DNA from: Mycobacterium szulgai
Lineage (GTDB): Bacteria; Actinomycetota; Actinomycetes; Mycobacteriales; Mycobacteriaceae
DNA length: 64,000 bases
Assembly (NCBI RefSeq): GCF_002116635.1
Contig: NZ_LQPW01000178.1
Span: forward strand, 62,001 to 126,000
Direction of reading: 5' to 3'
This document shows, one piece after another, positions 53,048-60,228 of the stretch. The notes below the pieces were generated by a model, which was given only the letters and a program-made list of their open reading frames with translations, made no database searches and was not told the DNA's origin. The first letter of the stretch is position 1. Each line of letters opens with the position of its first letter. The position numbers and the translations under genes were made by a program.

Positions 53048-53842
53048 TCAGGCCTTGACGTAGCGGGTGTACAGATAACCCGCGTCGTCGGTGAGGACGT
53101 GCGCGCAGCGCATCCGGGTCAGCAGCTGGGTCTGACCCGTCACAATCCGGCGCGACAGGCCGCCGACCACGCAGGGCGAGATCGTCAGACACAGCTCGTC
53201 GAGCAGGCCGCGCTCGATGAACGCGCCGAGCAGCATCGGGCCGCCCTCGGTCAGGATGCGGCTCAGGCCACGGTCCTGAAGTCGGACCAGGACGGTGGCC
53301 TCGTCAACACTGCGTGGATCGCTGCCGGAGCAGTCGATCACCTCTGCCAGGCCCGCGAGCCGACGGCGGGTGTCGTCGGCGGCTGCCGTGCAGGTGAGCA
53401 CCAATGGCGGCACCTCGGTCCGGGTGAACACTGCCAGGTCCCGGTCCAGGCGACCGGACTTGGTGACGATGGCCAGCGGCGGCAGCTCGCCCTGGTTTCG
53501 CGCTACCCGTTGCTGGCGCTGGGCGACGCTCAGCTGCGCACCCGAGTAACCCTCGAGCCGTACGGTGCCCGCGCCGACCACGATCACGTCGGCCAGTTCA
53601 CGCAACACGATGAAGACGGCGCGGTCACCGGGGCCTGCCAACGTGCCGCTGAGGCCTTCGACGGTGGCCGCGCCGTCCAGGCTGGTGATGAAATTCGCCC
53701 GCAACCATGTGCCGTCCAGATCAGCCGGGTAGGCGTAAAACCCGGGAAGTTCGTGGTTGGCCAGCTCGCGATCCGAGCCGAGCAGCGTCAGAGCGGTCTC
53801 GGCGGCCAGGCCGGCGGCGATGCCGGCCTCGAAGTCGGGCAT
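53048..53842 (-). CDS. ribD: RibD C-terminal-type reductase (Rv2671-like)
   Basis: A 264-aa NADPH-dependent reductase-fold protein without the deaminase domain of bifunctional RibD. It shows FITSLDGAATVEGLSGTLAGPGDR, FIVLRELADVIVVGAGTVRLEGYS and RILTEGGPMLLGAFIERGLLDELCLTISPCVVGG. The M. tuberculosis homologue can replace dihydrofolate reductase and confers para-aminosalicylate resistance when overexpressed. The riboflavin role is therefore uncertain. Divergent from the AFG1/ZapE gene by 34 bp. Confidence 0.88.
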   Translation of the reverse strand: MPDFEAGIAAGLAAETALTLLGSDRELANHELPGFYAYPADLDGTWLRANFITSLDGAATVEGLSGTLAGPGDRAVFIVLRELADVIVVGAGTVRLEGYSGAQLSVAQRQQRVARNQGELPPLAIVTKSGRLDRDLAVFTRTEVPPLVLTCTAAADDTRRRLAGLAEVIDCSGSDPRSVDEATVLVRLQDRGLSRILTEGGPMLLGAFIERGLLDELCLTISPCVVGGLSRRIVTGQTQLLTRMRCAHVLTDDAGYLYTRYVKA

Positions 53843-53864
53843 GAACTCGATTGCAGCACGCCGC

Positions 53865-53870
53865 TACAGT
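53865..53870 (+). promoter_or_regulatory. Candidate -10 element for the leaderless AFG1/ZapE gene
   Basis: TACAGT ends 6 nt before the ATG at 53877 and no Shine-Dalgarno sequence is visible, so the mRNA would be leaderless. The same spacing occurs at the nitrobindin and dxs starts. Confidence 0.4.
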
Positions 53871-53876
53871 GCGTGC

Positions 53877-54908
53877 ATGCATGGGGTGGGCCACCTGGTT
53901 GATCGGCATCCGTCGGTATCGCCGGAGCGGTTGATCGCCCAACTGCGTCCGCCGCCCACGTTCGCCGAGGTCAGCTTCGCGACATACCGGCCCGACCCGG
54001 CCGAGCCCACCCAGGCCGCGGCCGTAGGCGCCTGCCAGGGCTTTTGCCGACAGGCCGTCGAGCTGCGGGCAGGACGCAAGAAGCTGTTCGGCAGGAAGGA
54101 GGTGCTGCCCGGTGTCGGGCTGTATCTCGACGGTGGGTTCGGTGTGGGCAAGACACACCTGCTCGCCTCGGCCTACTACCAGTTGCCTGACGGGCCCGAG
54201 CATCCCACCGCGTTTGCCACATTCGGCGAGCTGACGCAGCTGGCCGGGGTGTTCGGTTTCGCCGAGTGCATCGATCTGCTGGCCGGCTACACCGCGGTGT
54301 GCATCGACGAATTCGAACTCGACGATCCCGGCAACACCACGCTGATTTCGCGGATGCTGTCGTCACTGGTCGAGCGGGGTGTGTCGGTGGCCGCCACCTC
54401 CAACACGCTGCCCGAGCAGCTTGGTGAGGGACGCTTTGCGGCGCAGGACTTCATGCGCGAAATCAACACGCTGGCAAGGATTTTCACCACGGTGCGGATC
54501 GAAGGGCCGGACTACCGGCACCGCGACCTGCCGCCGGCGCCGCCGCCGTCGTCCGACGAGGAGGTCGCCGGGCGCGCCGCTGCGGTAGCAGGTGCGACGC
54601 TCGACGACTTCGACGGTTTGTGCGCACACCTGGCGACCATGCATCCGTCGCGCTATCTGAGTCTGATCGAGGGCGTGACCGCGGTGTTCATCACCGGTGT
54701 GCACGGCATCGACGACCAGAACGTCGCGTTGCGGTTGGTCGCGCTCACCGACCGGCTCTATGACGCCGGCATCCCGGTGGTGGCCTCCGGGGCCAAGCTG
54801 GACACCATTTTCAGCGAAGAGATGCTGGCCGGCGGCTACCGGAAGAAATACCTGCGGGCCACTTCCCGGCTGCTGGCTCTCACGGCCGGCCCAGCCTACG
54901 AACCATGA
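53877..54908 (+). CDS. AFG1/ZapE-type cell-division ATPase (Rv2670c-like)
   Basis: A 343-aa P-loop ATPase: Walker A LDGGFGVGKTHLLAS, Walker B VCIDEFELDD, sensor-like TSNTLPEQLG, C-terminal VALRLVALTDRLYDAGIPVVASG. In other bacteria ZapE destabilises FtsZ or AFG1 assists respiratory complex turnover. It overlaps the convergent GNAT gene by 29 bp. ATG 53877 (MHGVGH) is chosen; a longer N-terminal frame would cross the ribD start. Confidence 0.9.
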   Translation: MHGVGHLVDRHPSVSPERLIAQLRPPPTFAEVSFATYRPDPAEPTQAAAVGACQGFCRQAVELRAGRKKLFGRKEVLPGVGLYLDGGFGVGKTHLLASAYYQLPDGPEHPTAFATFGELTQLAGVFGFAECIDLLAGYTAVCIDEFELDDPGNTTLISRMLSSLVERGVSVAATSNTLPEQLGEGRFAAQDFMREINTLARIFTTVRIEGPDYRHRDLPPAPPPSSDEEVAGRAAAVAGATLDDFDGLCAHLATMHPSRYLSLIEGVTAVFITGVHGIDDQNVALRLVALTDRLYDAGIPVVASGAKLDTIFSEEMLAGGYRKKYLRATSRLLALTAGPAYEP

Positions 54909-55389
54909 CGTAGTCGTTTTCCAGGCTCTCGCCGAGCCGAAACGTCCTGGTGCCGCTGATGGTGAAGCCGCTCTTGGTGTAAAAGCGTTGTGCGCGTGCG
55001 TTTTCCTGATTGACGCCCAGCCAGATGTGGTCCAGGCCCCAGTCGGCGCCGACGGCCAGCGCGGCGTCCATCAGCATTGTGGCGACGCCCTGGCCGTGAA
55101 AGTCGGCCAGTACGTAGAGCTTTGACAGCTCAGCGGTGTTGTCGCCGGACGCGCCGCGAACGAGCATGGCATAGCCGACGATTCGCCCGTCCCGGCGTGC
55201 GGTGATGATCGCGCGGTGCGGGTCGTTTAAAAACTCGCCGAATCGCGCCGCGGACAGATTCGCGTCGATGAACGCGGCGATGTTCTCCGGTGTCGTCGAC
55301 GTGGGGCAGGCCAGCGGAAAGGCCTGTGCGGCAACGGCGGCGAGCTCTTCGGCGTCGACGGATTCCGTCGTGGCGAGCTGGACGGTCAG
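54880..55389 (-). CDS. GNAT family N-acetyltransferase (Rv2669-like), start uncertain
   Basis: An acetyl-CoA-dependent acyltransferase. The core reads IGYAMLVRG-type strand (IVGYAML), then KLYVLADFHGQGVATMLMDAAL (acetyl-CoA pyrophosphate loop) and LGVNQENARAQRFYTKSGF. The substrate is unknown. No ATG, GTG or TTG is available at the family start (LTVQLATTES); CTG 55389 is the likely unusual start and would give 169 aa. Upstream ATG/TTG codons lie within the Rv2668-like gene. The overlap suggests coupling to that gene. Confidence 0.82.
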   Translation of the reverse strand: MTVQLATTESVDAEELAAVAAQAFPLACPTSTTPENIAAFIDANLSAARFGEFLNDPHRAIITARRDGRIVGYAMLVRGASGDNTAELSKLYVLADFHGQGVATMLMDAALAVGADWGLDHIWLGVNQENARAQRFYTKSGFTISGTRTFRLGESLENDYVMVRRLGRP

Positions 55390-55390
55390 G

Positions 55391-55915
55391 TCAGAGATTC
55401 CACTGCGCCAGGTGCTCGCCGGTCTTGCGGTCCAGCAGCACGACAACCGAGACCGGATCGCGGTAGGCATCCCAGTACACCCCGCCGCGAACGATGGCGC
55501 CCTGCGGGGCATTCCCCAAGGCCGCGTCCAGCCAATCGGGCGCGTCGCACGGCCGCGGCTTGTAGGCGTCGGCGAAAGGCGTCACCCCGTCGAAGCTGAA
55601 GTTGGTGGCCATGATGTAGGAGTTGGGCACCCGGACCGCGCGGACCGTCACGTCGGCGCGGGCCACCGAGCTGTCGGGGAAGCTTTTCACCGGGACTCCG
55701 CTGCGGGTGTAGCCGAAGCCGGGTGGCGGGTCCACCGGCACCACATTGCTGACTGTGACGTCGGCGACGTATGTTCCGGTGTCCACCCGCAGCGTGTCGC
55801 CGATGTGGCCGATGGGCGCGTCGCCGGCCCACGCGCGCGGCGCGGCGACGTCGACGGCCAAAACCCCCGCGGCGGCGACGAGGAAGGTGTACAGCACGAT
55901 CAGCCAGCGGCGCAT
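55391..55915 (-). CDS. Exported DUF1942-like protein (Rv2668-like)
   Basis: A 174-aa secreted protein: signal peptide (WLIVLYTFLVAAAGVLAVDVAA PRAWA), then a beta-rich mature part (DTLRVDTGTYVADVTVSNVVPVDPP, VTVRAVRVPNSYIMATNFSFDG). It resembles the MPT63/DUF1942 immunoglobulin-like fold. ATG 55915 (MRRWLIV) is chosen by signal-peptide position. It is followed closely by the GNAT gene. Function unknown. Confidence 0.8.
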   Translation of the reverse strand: MRRWLIVLYTFLVAAAGVLAVDVAAPRAWAGDAPIGHIGDTLRVDTGTYVADVTVSNVVPVDPPPGFGYTRSGVPVKSFPDSSVARADVTVRAVRVPNSYIMATNFSFDGVTPFADAYKPRPCDAPDWLDAALGNAPQGAIVRGGVYWDAYRDPVSVVVLLDRKTGEHLAQWNL

Positions 55916-56021
55916 CTTCGCATGATTACACATGCGGTAACGCCAAGGGGAGGGGTCGTGAGGGGTTACGAGGGGATTGGCTGACACCTTGCTCCCAGGA
56001 AGTGCTGCCAGGCTGATCGCC

Positions 56022-56939
56022 ATGCACGTCGACCCGGGCCCGCTGACATTGGTTTCCGCCGTTTCCACCTGGCATCTGGACGCCGGCTCCGCCGCCGTCA
56101 TCCTGGCACTGGCCGCCGGCTACCTATGGGCTTACCGGCGCGGCGTCACAGTTGCCCGCGGCCAGGCCTGGTGCTGGGGAAGTGGCATCGTGTTGTGGAT
56201 TTTCGCCACGCTGAGTGCGATCGGCGAGTATGCGTACTTCCTGTTCTGGGTGCGCGCGTTGCAGGTGCTGCTGCTGCTTTTCGTGGTGCCGTTCCTGCTG
56301 GCGCAGGGCCGGCCGGTCACCGTGCTGCGCGATGCAGTAGGTGGCCGCGACCGCATTGATCGGGTGTTGGCCACCCGGTGGGCGCGGATACTGCTACATC
56401 CGGTGACCACCTCACTGGCAATGCTGGTTACGCCGTGGCTGCTCTACATGACACCCTGGTACACCGCGGCCCTGCAGCATGAGTGGATCGGCGCTGCAAC
56501 CCGAATTCTGTTGGTAGTCATCGGGTTCGGCTACTTCTACGCCCGGCTGCAGGCAGACCCGGTGCCGCGCAGGTACTCCCAGTTGATTTCGTTGCTGATC
56601 TCAGTCGGCGAGACGCTGGGTGACGGGGTGCTGGGTTTGGTCGTTTGGCAGGGCCCGTTGATCGCGACGGCGTATTACTCAGGGCTGCATCGGCTTTGGG
56701 GTCCCGATCCGCGGCTGGATCAGACGATCGGCGCCGGCGTCCTATGGATTCTCGGCGACTTCGTCGGGCTGCCGTTTGTGTTGCTGCTGATGCGTGCGCT
56801 ATCCCATGACGAAAAGAAGCAGGCGGTTCAGGTGGACGCCGAATTGGACAGCGCGCAGGCGGTGGCGACTACGACGCAATCGACGCTGTGGTGGGAGAAC
56901 GATCCGCAACTCAGTGAGCGGTTCCGCTCCCGCCGGTGA
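56022..56939 (+). CDS. CtaG-type cytochrome c oxidase assembly protein
   Basis: A 305-aa membrane protein with about eight helices and the caa3_CtaG layout (TWHLDAGSAAVILALAAGYLWAYRRG, LQVLLLLFVVPFLLAQGRP, HPVTTSLAMLVTPWLLYMTPWY, SLLISVGETLGDGVLG). It may help insert copper into terminal oxidase. ATG 56022 (MHVDPG) lacks a clear ribosome binding site; an upstream TTG is possible. M. tuberculosis has its CtaG-like protein elsewhere, so this copy looks accessory. It overlaps clpC2 convergently by 29 bp. Confidence 0.82.
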   Translation: MHVDPGPLTLVSAVSTWHLDAGSAAVILALAAGYLWAYRRGVTVARGQAWCWGSGIVLWIFATLSAIGEYAYFLFWVRALQVLLLLFVVPFLLAQGRPVTVLRDAVGGRDRIDRVLATRWARILLHPVTTSLAMLVTPWLLYMTPWYTAALQHEWIGAATRILLVVIGFGYFYARLQADPVPRRYSQLISLLISVGETLGDGVLGLVVWQGPLIATAYYSGLHRLWGPDPRLDQTIGAGVLWILGDFVGLPFVLLLMRALSHDEKKQAVQVDAELDSAQAVATTTQSTLWWENDPQLSERFRSRR

Positions 56940-57642
56940 TCGATTCCAGCGCGGCGATCAGGTCGGCCTCGACTTGCTCTTTGTTCGCGCCGCATTGGTG
57001 TAGCGGCCCGGCTCCGTCTTCGAGTTCGAGCAGCGCCAACAGCAGGTGTTCGGTGCCGATGTAGTTGTGGCCCAACCGAAGTGCCTCGCGGAAGGTCAGC
57101 TCGAGCACCTTGCGTGCCGGGCCGCTGAATGGGATCAGCTCGGGGGTTTCGGCTCCGGCCGGGGGCAGCTGTACGGCGGCCCGCAGGGCTTCGGTGTCGA
57201 TCTTCTGTCGTTGCAACAGCACGGTGGCCAGCGCGGCGGAATCGCTGAGCGTGCCCAGCACCAAATGGTCGGGGGTGATCTCGGTATTGCCCGCTTCGTG
57301 CGCGGCGTTCTGGGCGGCGACGACGGCGTTGCGCGCCCGTGGAGTGAAGCGTCCGAAGCCTTGATTGGGGTCCAAGGTGGTGGCCTCAGCCTTGGGGACG
57401 AAGCGTTTCTGCGCGGCCTGCTTGGTGACGCCCATGGCCTTGCCGATCTCGGTCCAGGAGGCTCCCGAGCGGCGTGCCTGGTCGACGAAGTGCCCGATCA
57501 GGTGGTCGGCGACCTCGCCCAGGCTTTCGGCCGCCAAGACGGCGTCGGCAAGCTGATCCAGCGCGTTCGGGTGCACTTGCTTGATCGCGTTGATCAGCTC
57601 GTCGAGGCGGACGGGGTAGGCGATCTTCGTCGGTTCGACCAT
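56911..57642 (-). CDS. clpC2: ClpC2, Clp N-terminal domain protein with HTH, autoregulated
   Basis: A 243-aa protein with an N-terminal helix-turn-helix segment (GASWTEIGKAMGVTKQAAQKRF, about residues 60-82) and one Clp repeat domain (RFTPRARNAVVAAQNAAHE, FSGPARKVLELTFREALRLGHNYIGTEHLLLALL), which resembles the ClpC1 N-terminal domain. The M. tuberculosis homologue sequesters cyclomarin-type compounds and represses its own gene. Two GTCAAC-N5-GTTGAC inverted repeats lie at its start. It overlaps the convergent CtaG-like gene. Confidence 0.92.
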   Translation of the reverse strand: MVEPTKIAYPVRLDELINAIKQVHPNALDQLADAVLAAESLGEVADHLIGHFVDQARRSGASWTEIGKAMGVTKQAAQKRFVPKAEATTLDPNQGFGRFTPRARNAVVAAQNAAHEAGNTEITPDHLVLGTLSDSAALATVLLQRQKIDTEALRAAVQLPPAGAETPELIPFSGPARKVLELTFREALRLGHNYIGTEHLLLALLELEDGAGPLHQCGANKEQVEADLIAALESITGGSGTAH

Positions 57643-57645
57643 GGC

Positions 57646-57691
57646 GTCAACACTAAGTTGACGGTCCCGACGGTGTCAACCCTGGGTTGAC
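57646..57691. promoter_or_regulatory. Twin inverted-repeat operators at the clpC2 start
   Basis: GTCAAC-ACTAA-GTTGAC at 57646-57662 and GTCAAC-CCTGG-GTTGAC at 57675-57691 share identical 6-bp arms and a 5-bp spacer, with centres 29 bp apart. The first lies 4 bp upstream of the clpC2 ATG. A dimeric repressor, most likely ClpC2 itself, would bind each. They may also affect the DUF732 gene on the other side. Confidence 0.75.
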
Positions 57692-57784
57692 GCGAGCTTG
57701 ATGGCCGGATATTCCGGCAAAATTCACACGCCGTTCGCCGCAGGAGACGCGTGCTCAGCAGTGCTTTGGAACAATCACGGGGTC

Positions 57785-58105
57785 ATGAAGCTCCTGCTAA
57801 CAGTGGCCAGCGTCGCCGCGGTGATCGGCTTGGCCGCACCGGCGCACGCCGACGCCAACCAAGATCAAGCATTTCTGGTGGCACTGGGCAGCGCCGGCAT
57901 TACCTACCAGAGCGCCGAAAATGCCGTGAAAGCCGGCAAAAGCGTGTGCGACATGGCGAAGTCGGGCAAGCCCGCCATCGACGTCGTCAAGGTCCTGCAA
58001 GACGAGAACCCGGGGCTCAGCCAGACCAACGCCGCGAAATTCACGGCGATCTCGGCCGGTGTGTACTGCCCGGATCAACTGCCCGACAGCAGCAAAAGCG
58101 GCTAG
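57785..58105 (+). CDS. DUF732 secreted protein
   Basis: A 106-aa small exported protein: signal peptide (LLLTVASVAAVIGLAAPAHA), then a helical mature domain (DQAFLVALGSAGITYQSAENAVKAGKSVCDMAKSG, LSQTNAAKFTAISAGVYCPDQL). Two conserved cysteines (SVCDM, VYCPD) form the DUF732 disulfide. Function unknown. ATG 57785 (MKLLL) is chosen to begin the signal peptide. It overlaps the convergent HD gene by 4 bp. Confidence 0.85.
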   Translation: MKLLLTVASVAAVIGLAAPAHADANQDQAFLVALGSAGITYQSAENAVKAGKSVCDMAKSGKPAIDVVKVLQDENPGLSQTNAAKFTAISAGVYCPDQLPDSSKSG

Positions 58106-59877
58106 GGCTGCGCGTCACTGAACGTGCGCATGAGATCGCAGAACTCCGCAGCCGTGTAGTTGCGGTGCCAGTGATCGAGGTACACGTCTTTGGGGAGGAT
58201 GAGGACGTCGACGTCGCTTTCTGCGACGACCGTGGCGTTTCGAACGTCGCCCCGGATTACCCCCGTGATGCCTAGCGGCTCCCAGGGATGGACGCAAAAG
58301 GAGTCGTAGCCTCCCGAAGGGTGGCCGCAGAGCCCGGGCGCCAACGGGATGTAGACGAACGTCGCCCTTGCGCCGACTTCCGTCAGGCACTCGCCGGGTG
58401 AGAGGTGTCCCAAGCGCGCGTTGCAGAAGCCGAGATCGGGATCGATGTGGTCGGTCTTGTAGCCGCGCCTTGCGACGTTGCGCAGCAAGGTGATTCGCTG
58501 CTCGCGGTCCCATTCGATCGCGCTTGCGGCGAGAAAGCGTCGGCGTTCGGGCTCGGGGGCGCTGCGCAGTGATGGAACGCACAGCACGCGGCCGGTGAGT
58601 CCGGGGCTTCGGGCAACAACAATGTCGGCGACCAACGGTGCGAAATCAGGATTGTCGTCGGTGTGTTCCAGCAGCACCCGGGTGTGGTTTGCACCCGCCA
58701 CGCCGGCGAAGCTTTCGACCACGTCGGACTGGATGTCGTCGACGACGACGGCAGCGTTGCGCACCGCGCGGCGCATCGCCTCGTCGGATCCGAAGCTGCC
58801 GTGAAAGAAGGCTAAGCGCAGATCGCCTTCGGGGGTGATCTCGGATATCTCGATGTTGGCCTCGCCCGCATTCAGCGCGTTGTCTGCCTCGAGCAGGAAA
58901 GTCCGTCCGTCCCTATCGTGCAGGGCATAGACGGCGTTGGCGGTTTTCTGGTCGATGAAGATCTGGTAGCTACCGGAGGTCCGCAGATGGGTGCCCCGCT
59001 GCCGCAGCGCGTCGGCGCAGCGCAGGCAGCGAATCGTGTCGATGACGTCGAGAACGAATTCCCGGGCCTCTGGGTCGGTGGCCTGCAACCAGGAAAAGGC
59101 GGTGCCGTCGAAGTCGGCGTAATGGCGGTCGAGCAAGGCCTTACGGTGCTCGTGGAGCGCCGAGGCGCCCCCGACCTGCTGCAAGGCGGCTTCGTGATGA
59201 GCTCGTTCGTCCTCGGTCCGGGCCTTGTTGCGGAGCTTCTGGTGGTACAGGGCCTCCAGCGGATGGCTCAAGACGAAGCGCATCAGGTCGCGCAGCGACG
59301 TGGTGTCGTCCAGCTTGGCGGCGGGCACGGCGCTCTTGCTGTGCGCGTAGGCCAGCGCGGTGAGCTCGCGCAGGATCCGCTGCGGTGGCCCTTCGATGAT
59401 GCCGGCGCTGGTCATCCGTAGCACGTGCCAGGCCAGGTTCCCGGTGTTCTCCGTCCAGAGAATGTCGACGATCTCGTCGAAGGCGGGCCCGAAAGGTTCC
59501 TGGGCGGCGAACTCCGCGTGGACTATTCGCCCGAACGGATTCACGTCGGACATCCCGATGTCGTGGACGTAGGCGAGCAGGCAGCCGTAGCTCGTCATGC
59601 GTTGGCGGCGCAGTGGCGTGCGCTCAGAAATCTTGACTCCCAACACATTTCCGATCACGCCGACGATGCGGTTAGCGATGTCGCGCGCGTGAATGACACC
59701 GTGATCGGTGAACAGCGCCAGGTGGCTCAGCGGATCCTTGAGGAAGCCGGGATCGGTTGCCGCCTCTTCGAGAGTGAGGCTGGCGTTGACCTTCGAGTAG
59801 TAGTTCTGCTCCAGCAGCTCGCGGATGCGCGGGGCCAGGAGTGAATCCAGTGGGGGTTCGGAATCCGGCCGCGTCAT
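58102..59877 (-). CDS. HD-domain protein with C-terminal cyclic-nucleotide-binding-like domain
   Basis: A 591-aa protein of uncertain function. The N-terminal HD-type phosphohydrolase pattern shows LFTDHGVIHARDIANRI (H..H), then LAYVHDIGMSDV (HD pair) and later RCLRCADALRQRG. The C-terminal 110 residues (SPGECLTEVGARATFVYIPL, GVIRGDVRNATVVAESDVDVLILPKDVYL) resemble a CRP-type nucleotide-binding fold. The linker is unassigned. ATG 59877 (MTRPDSEPP) is tentative; an ATG at 59958 adds 27 residues. A duplicate of its 5' end lies at 62140. Not known from this place in M. tuberculosis. Confidence 0.72.
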   Translation of the reverse strand: MTRPDSEPPLDSLLAPRIRELLEQNYYSKVNASLTLEEAATDPGFLKDPLSHLALFTDHGVIHARDIANRIVGVIGNVLGVKISERTPLRRQRMTSYGCLLAYVHDIGMSDVNPFGRIVHAEFAAQEPFGPAFDEIVDILWTENTGNLAWHVLRMTSAGIIEGPPQRILRELTALAYAHSKSAVPAAKLDDTTSLRDLMRFVLSHPLEALYHQKLRNKARTEDERAHHEAALQQVGGASALHEHRKALLDRHYADFDGTAFSWLQATDPEAREFVLDVIDTIRCLRCADALRQRGTHLRTSGSYQIFIDQKTANAVYALHDRDGRTFLLEADNALNAGEANIEISEITPEGDLRLAFFHGSFGSDEAMRRAVRNAAVVVDDIQSDVVESFAGVAGANHTRVLLEHTDDNPDFAPLVADIVVARSPGLTGRVLCVPSLRSAPEPERRRFLAASAIEWDREQRITLLRNVARRGYKTDHIDPDLGFCNARLGHLSPGECLTEVGARATFVYIPLAPGLCGHPSGGYDSFCVHPWEPLGITGVIRGDVRNATVVAESDVDVLILPKDVYLDHWHRNYTAAEFCDLMRTFSDAQP

Positions 59878-59974
59878 ACCGCTTTCACCAAGCTGTCGGG
59901 TCGAGCCGCTCGTTTCGCCAACTGCCCGGCGACGAGCGCTAGTGCTAGACGATCTCATGTTCGGACGGTCTGGT
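59856..59974. repeat. 5' copy of a duplicated ~120-bp segment (pair with 62141-62259)
   Basis: This segment spans the start of the HD gene and its upstream sequence. It matches 62141-62259 at a constant offset of 2285 bp, about 90 percent identical by eye with no gaps. It includes both candidate start codons (59877, 59958). Confidence 0.88.
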
Positions 59975-60228
59975 CAGGCGTTTTCCGTCGAATCATAGAA
60001 GGACGTTGCTGGGGTCGTGGTCTCCTTTCAAGCCAACCGTTGTCAGCCCAGCCGGCATGGATGAGCGCGGAGCTGACCTCGGGGGCACCCCCGAAAAGTC
60101 CACGACATCTCACCTCGCACACGCCGGGACCTACCCGGCAAAATTGCGCTCACTAGTTCGCGACAACCCATGGAAGATCGTGCCTCAACGCCTCACGTGT
60201 GGGCCACGGTATCGGGTGTGTGCCCATG
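59878..60228. other. Leader and intergenic region between the HD gene and the PE_PGRS protease gene
   Basis: No gene is recognised here. On the minus strand a -10-like TATGAT (complement of 59992-59997) lies upstream of ATG 59958. A hairpin at 60079-60094 (listed separately) may end transcription of the PE_PGRS gene. The rest holds short unsupported frames. Confidence 0.5.
60079..60094 (-). terminator. Hairpin downstream of the PE_PGRS protease gene
   Basis: TCGGGGG-CA-CCCCCGA is a perfect 7-bp inverted repeat with a 2-nt centre, about 135 bp past the stop of the PE_PGRS gene. No T-tract follows, so termination strength is unknown. Confidence 0.4.
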
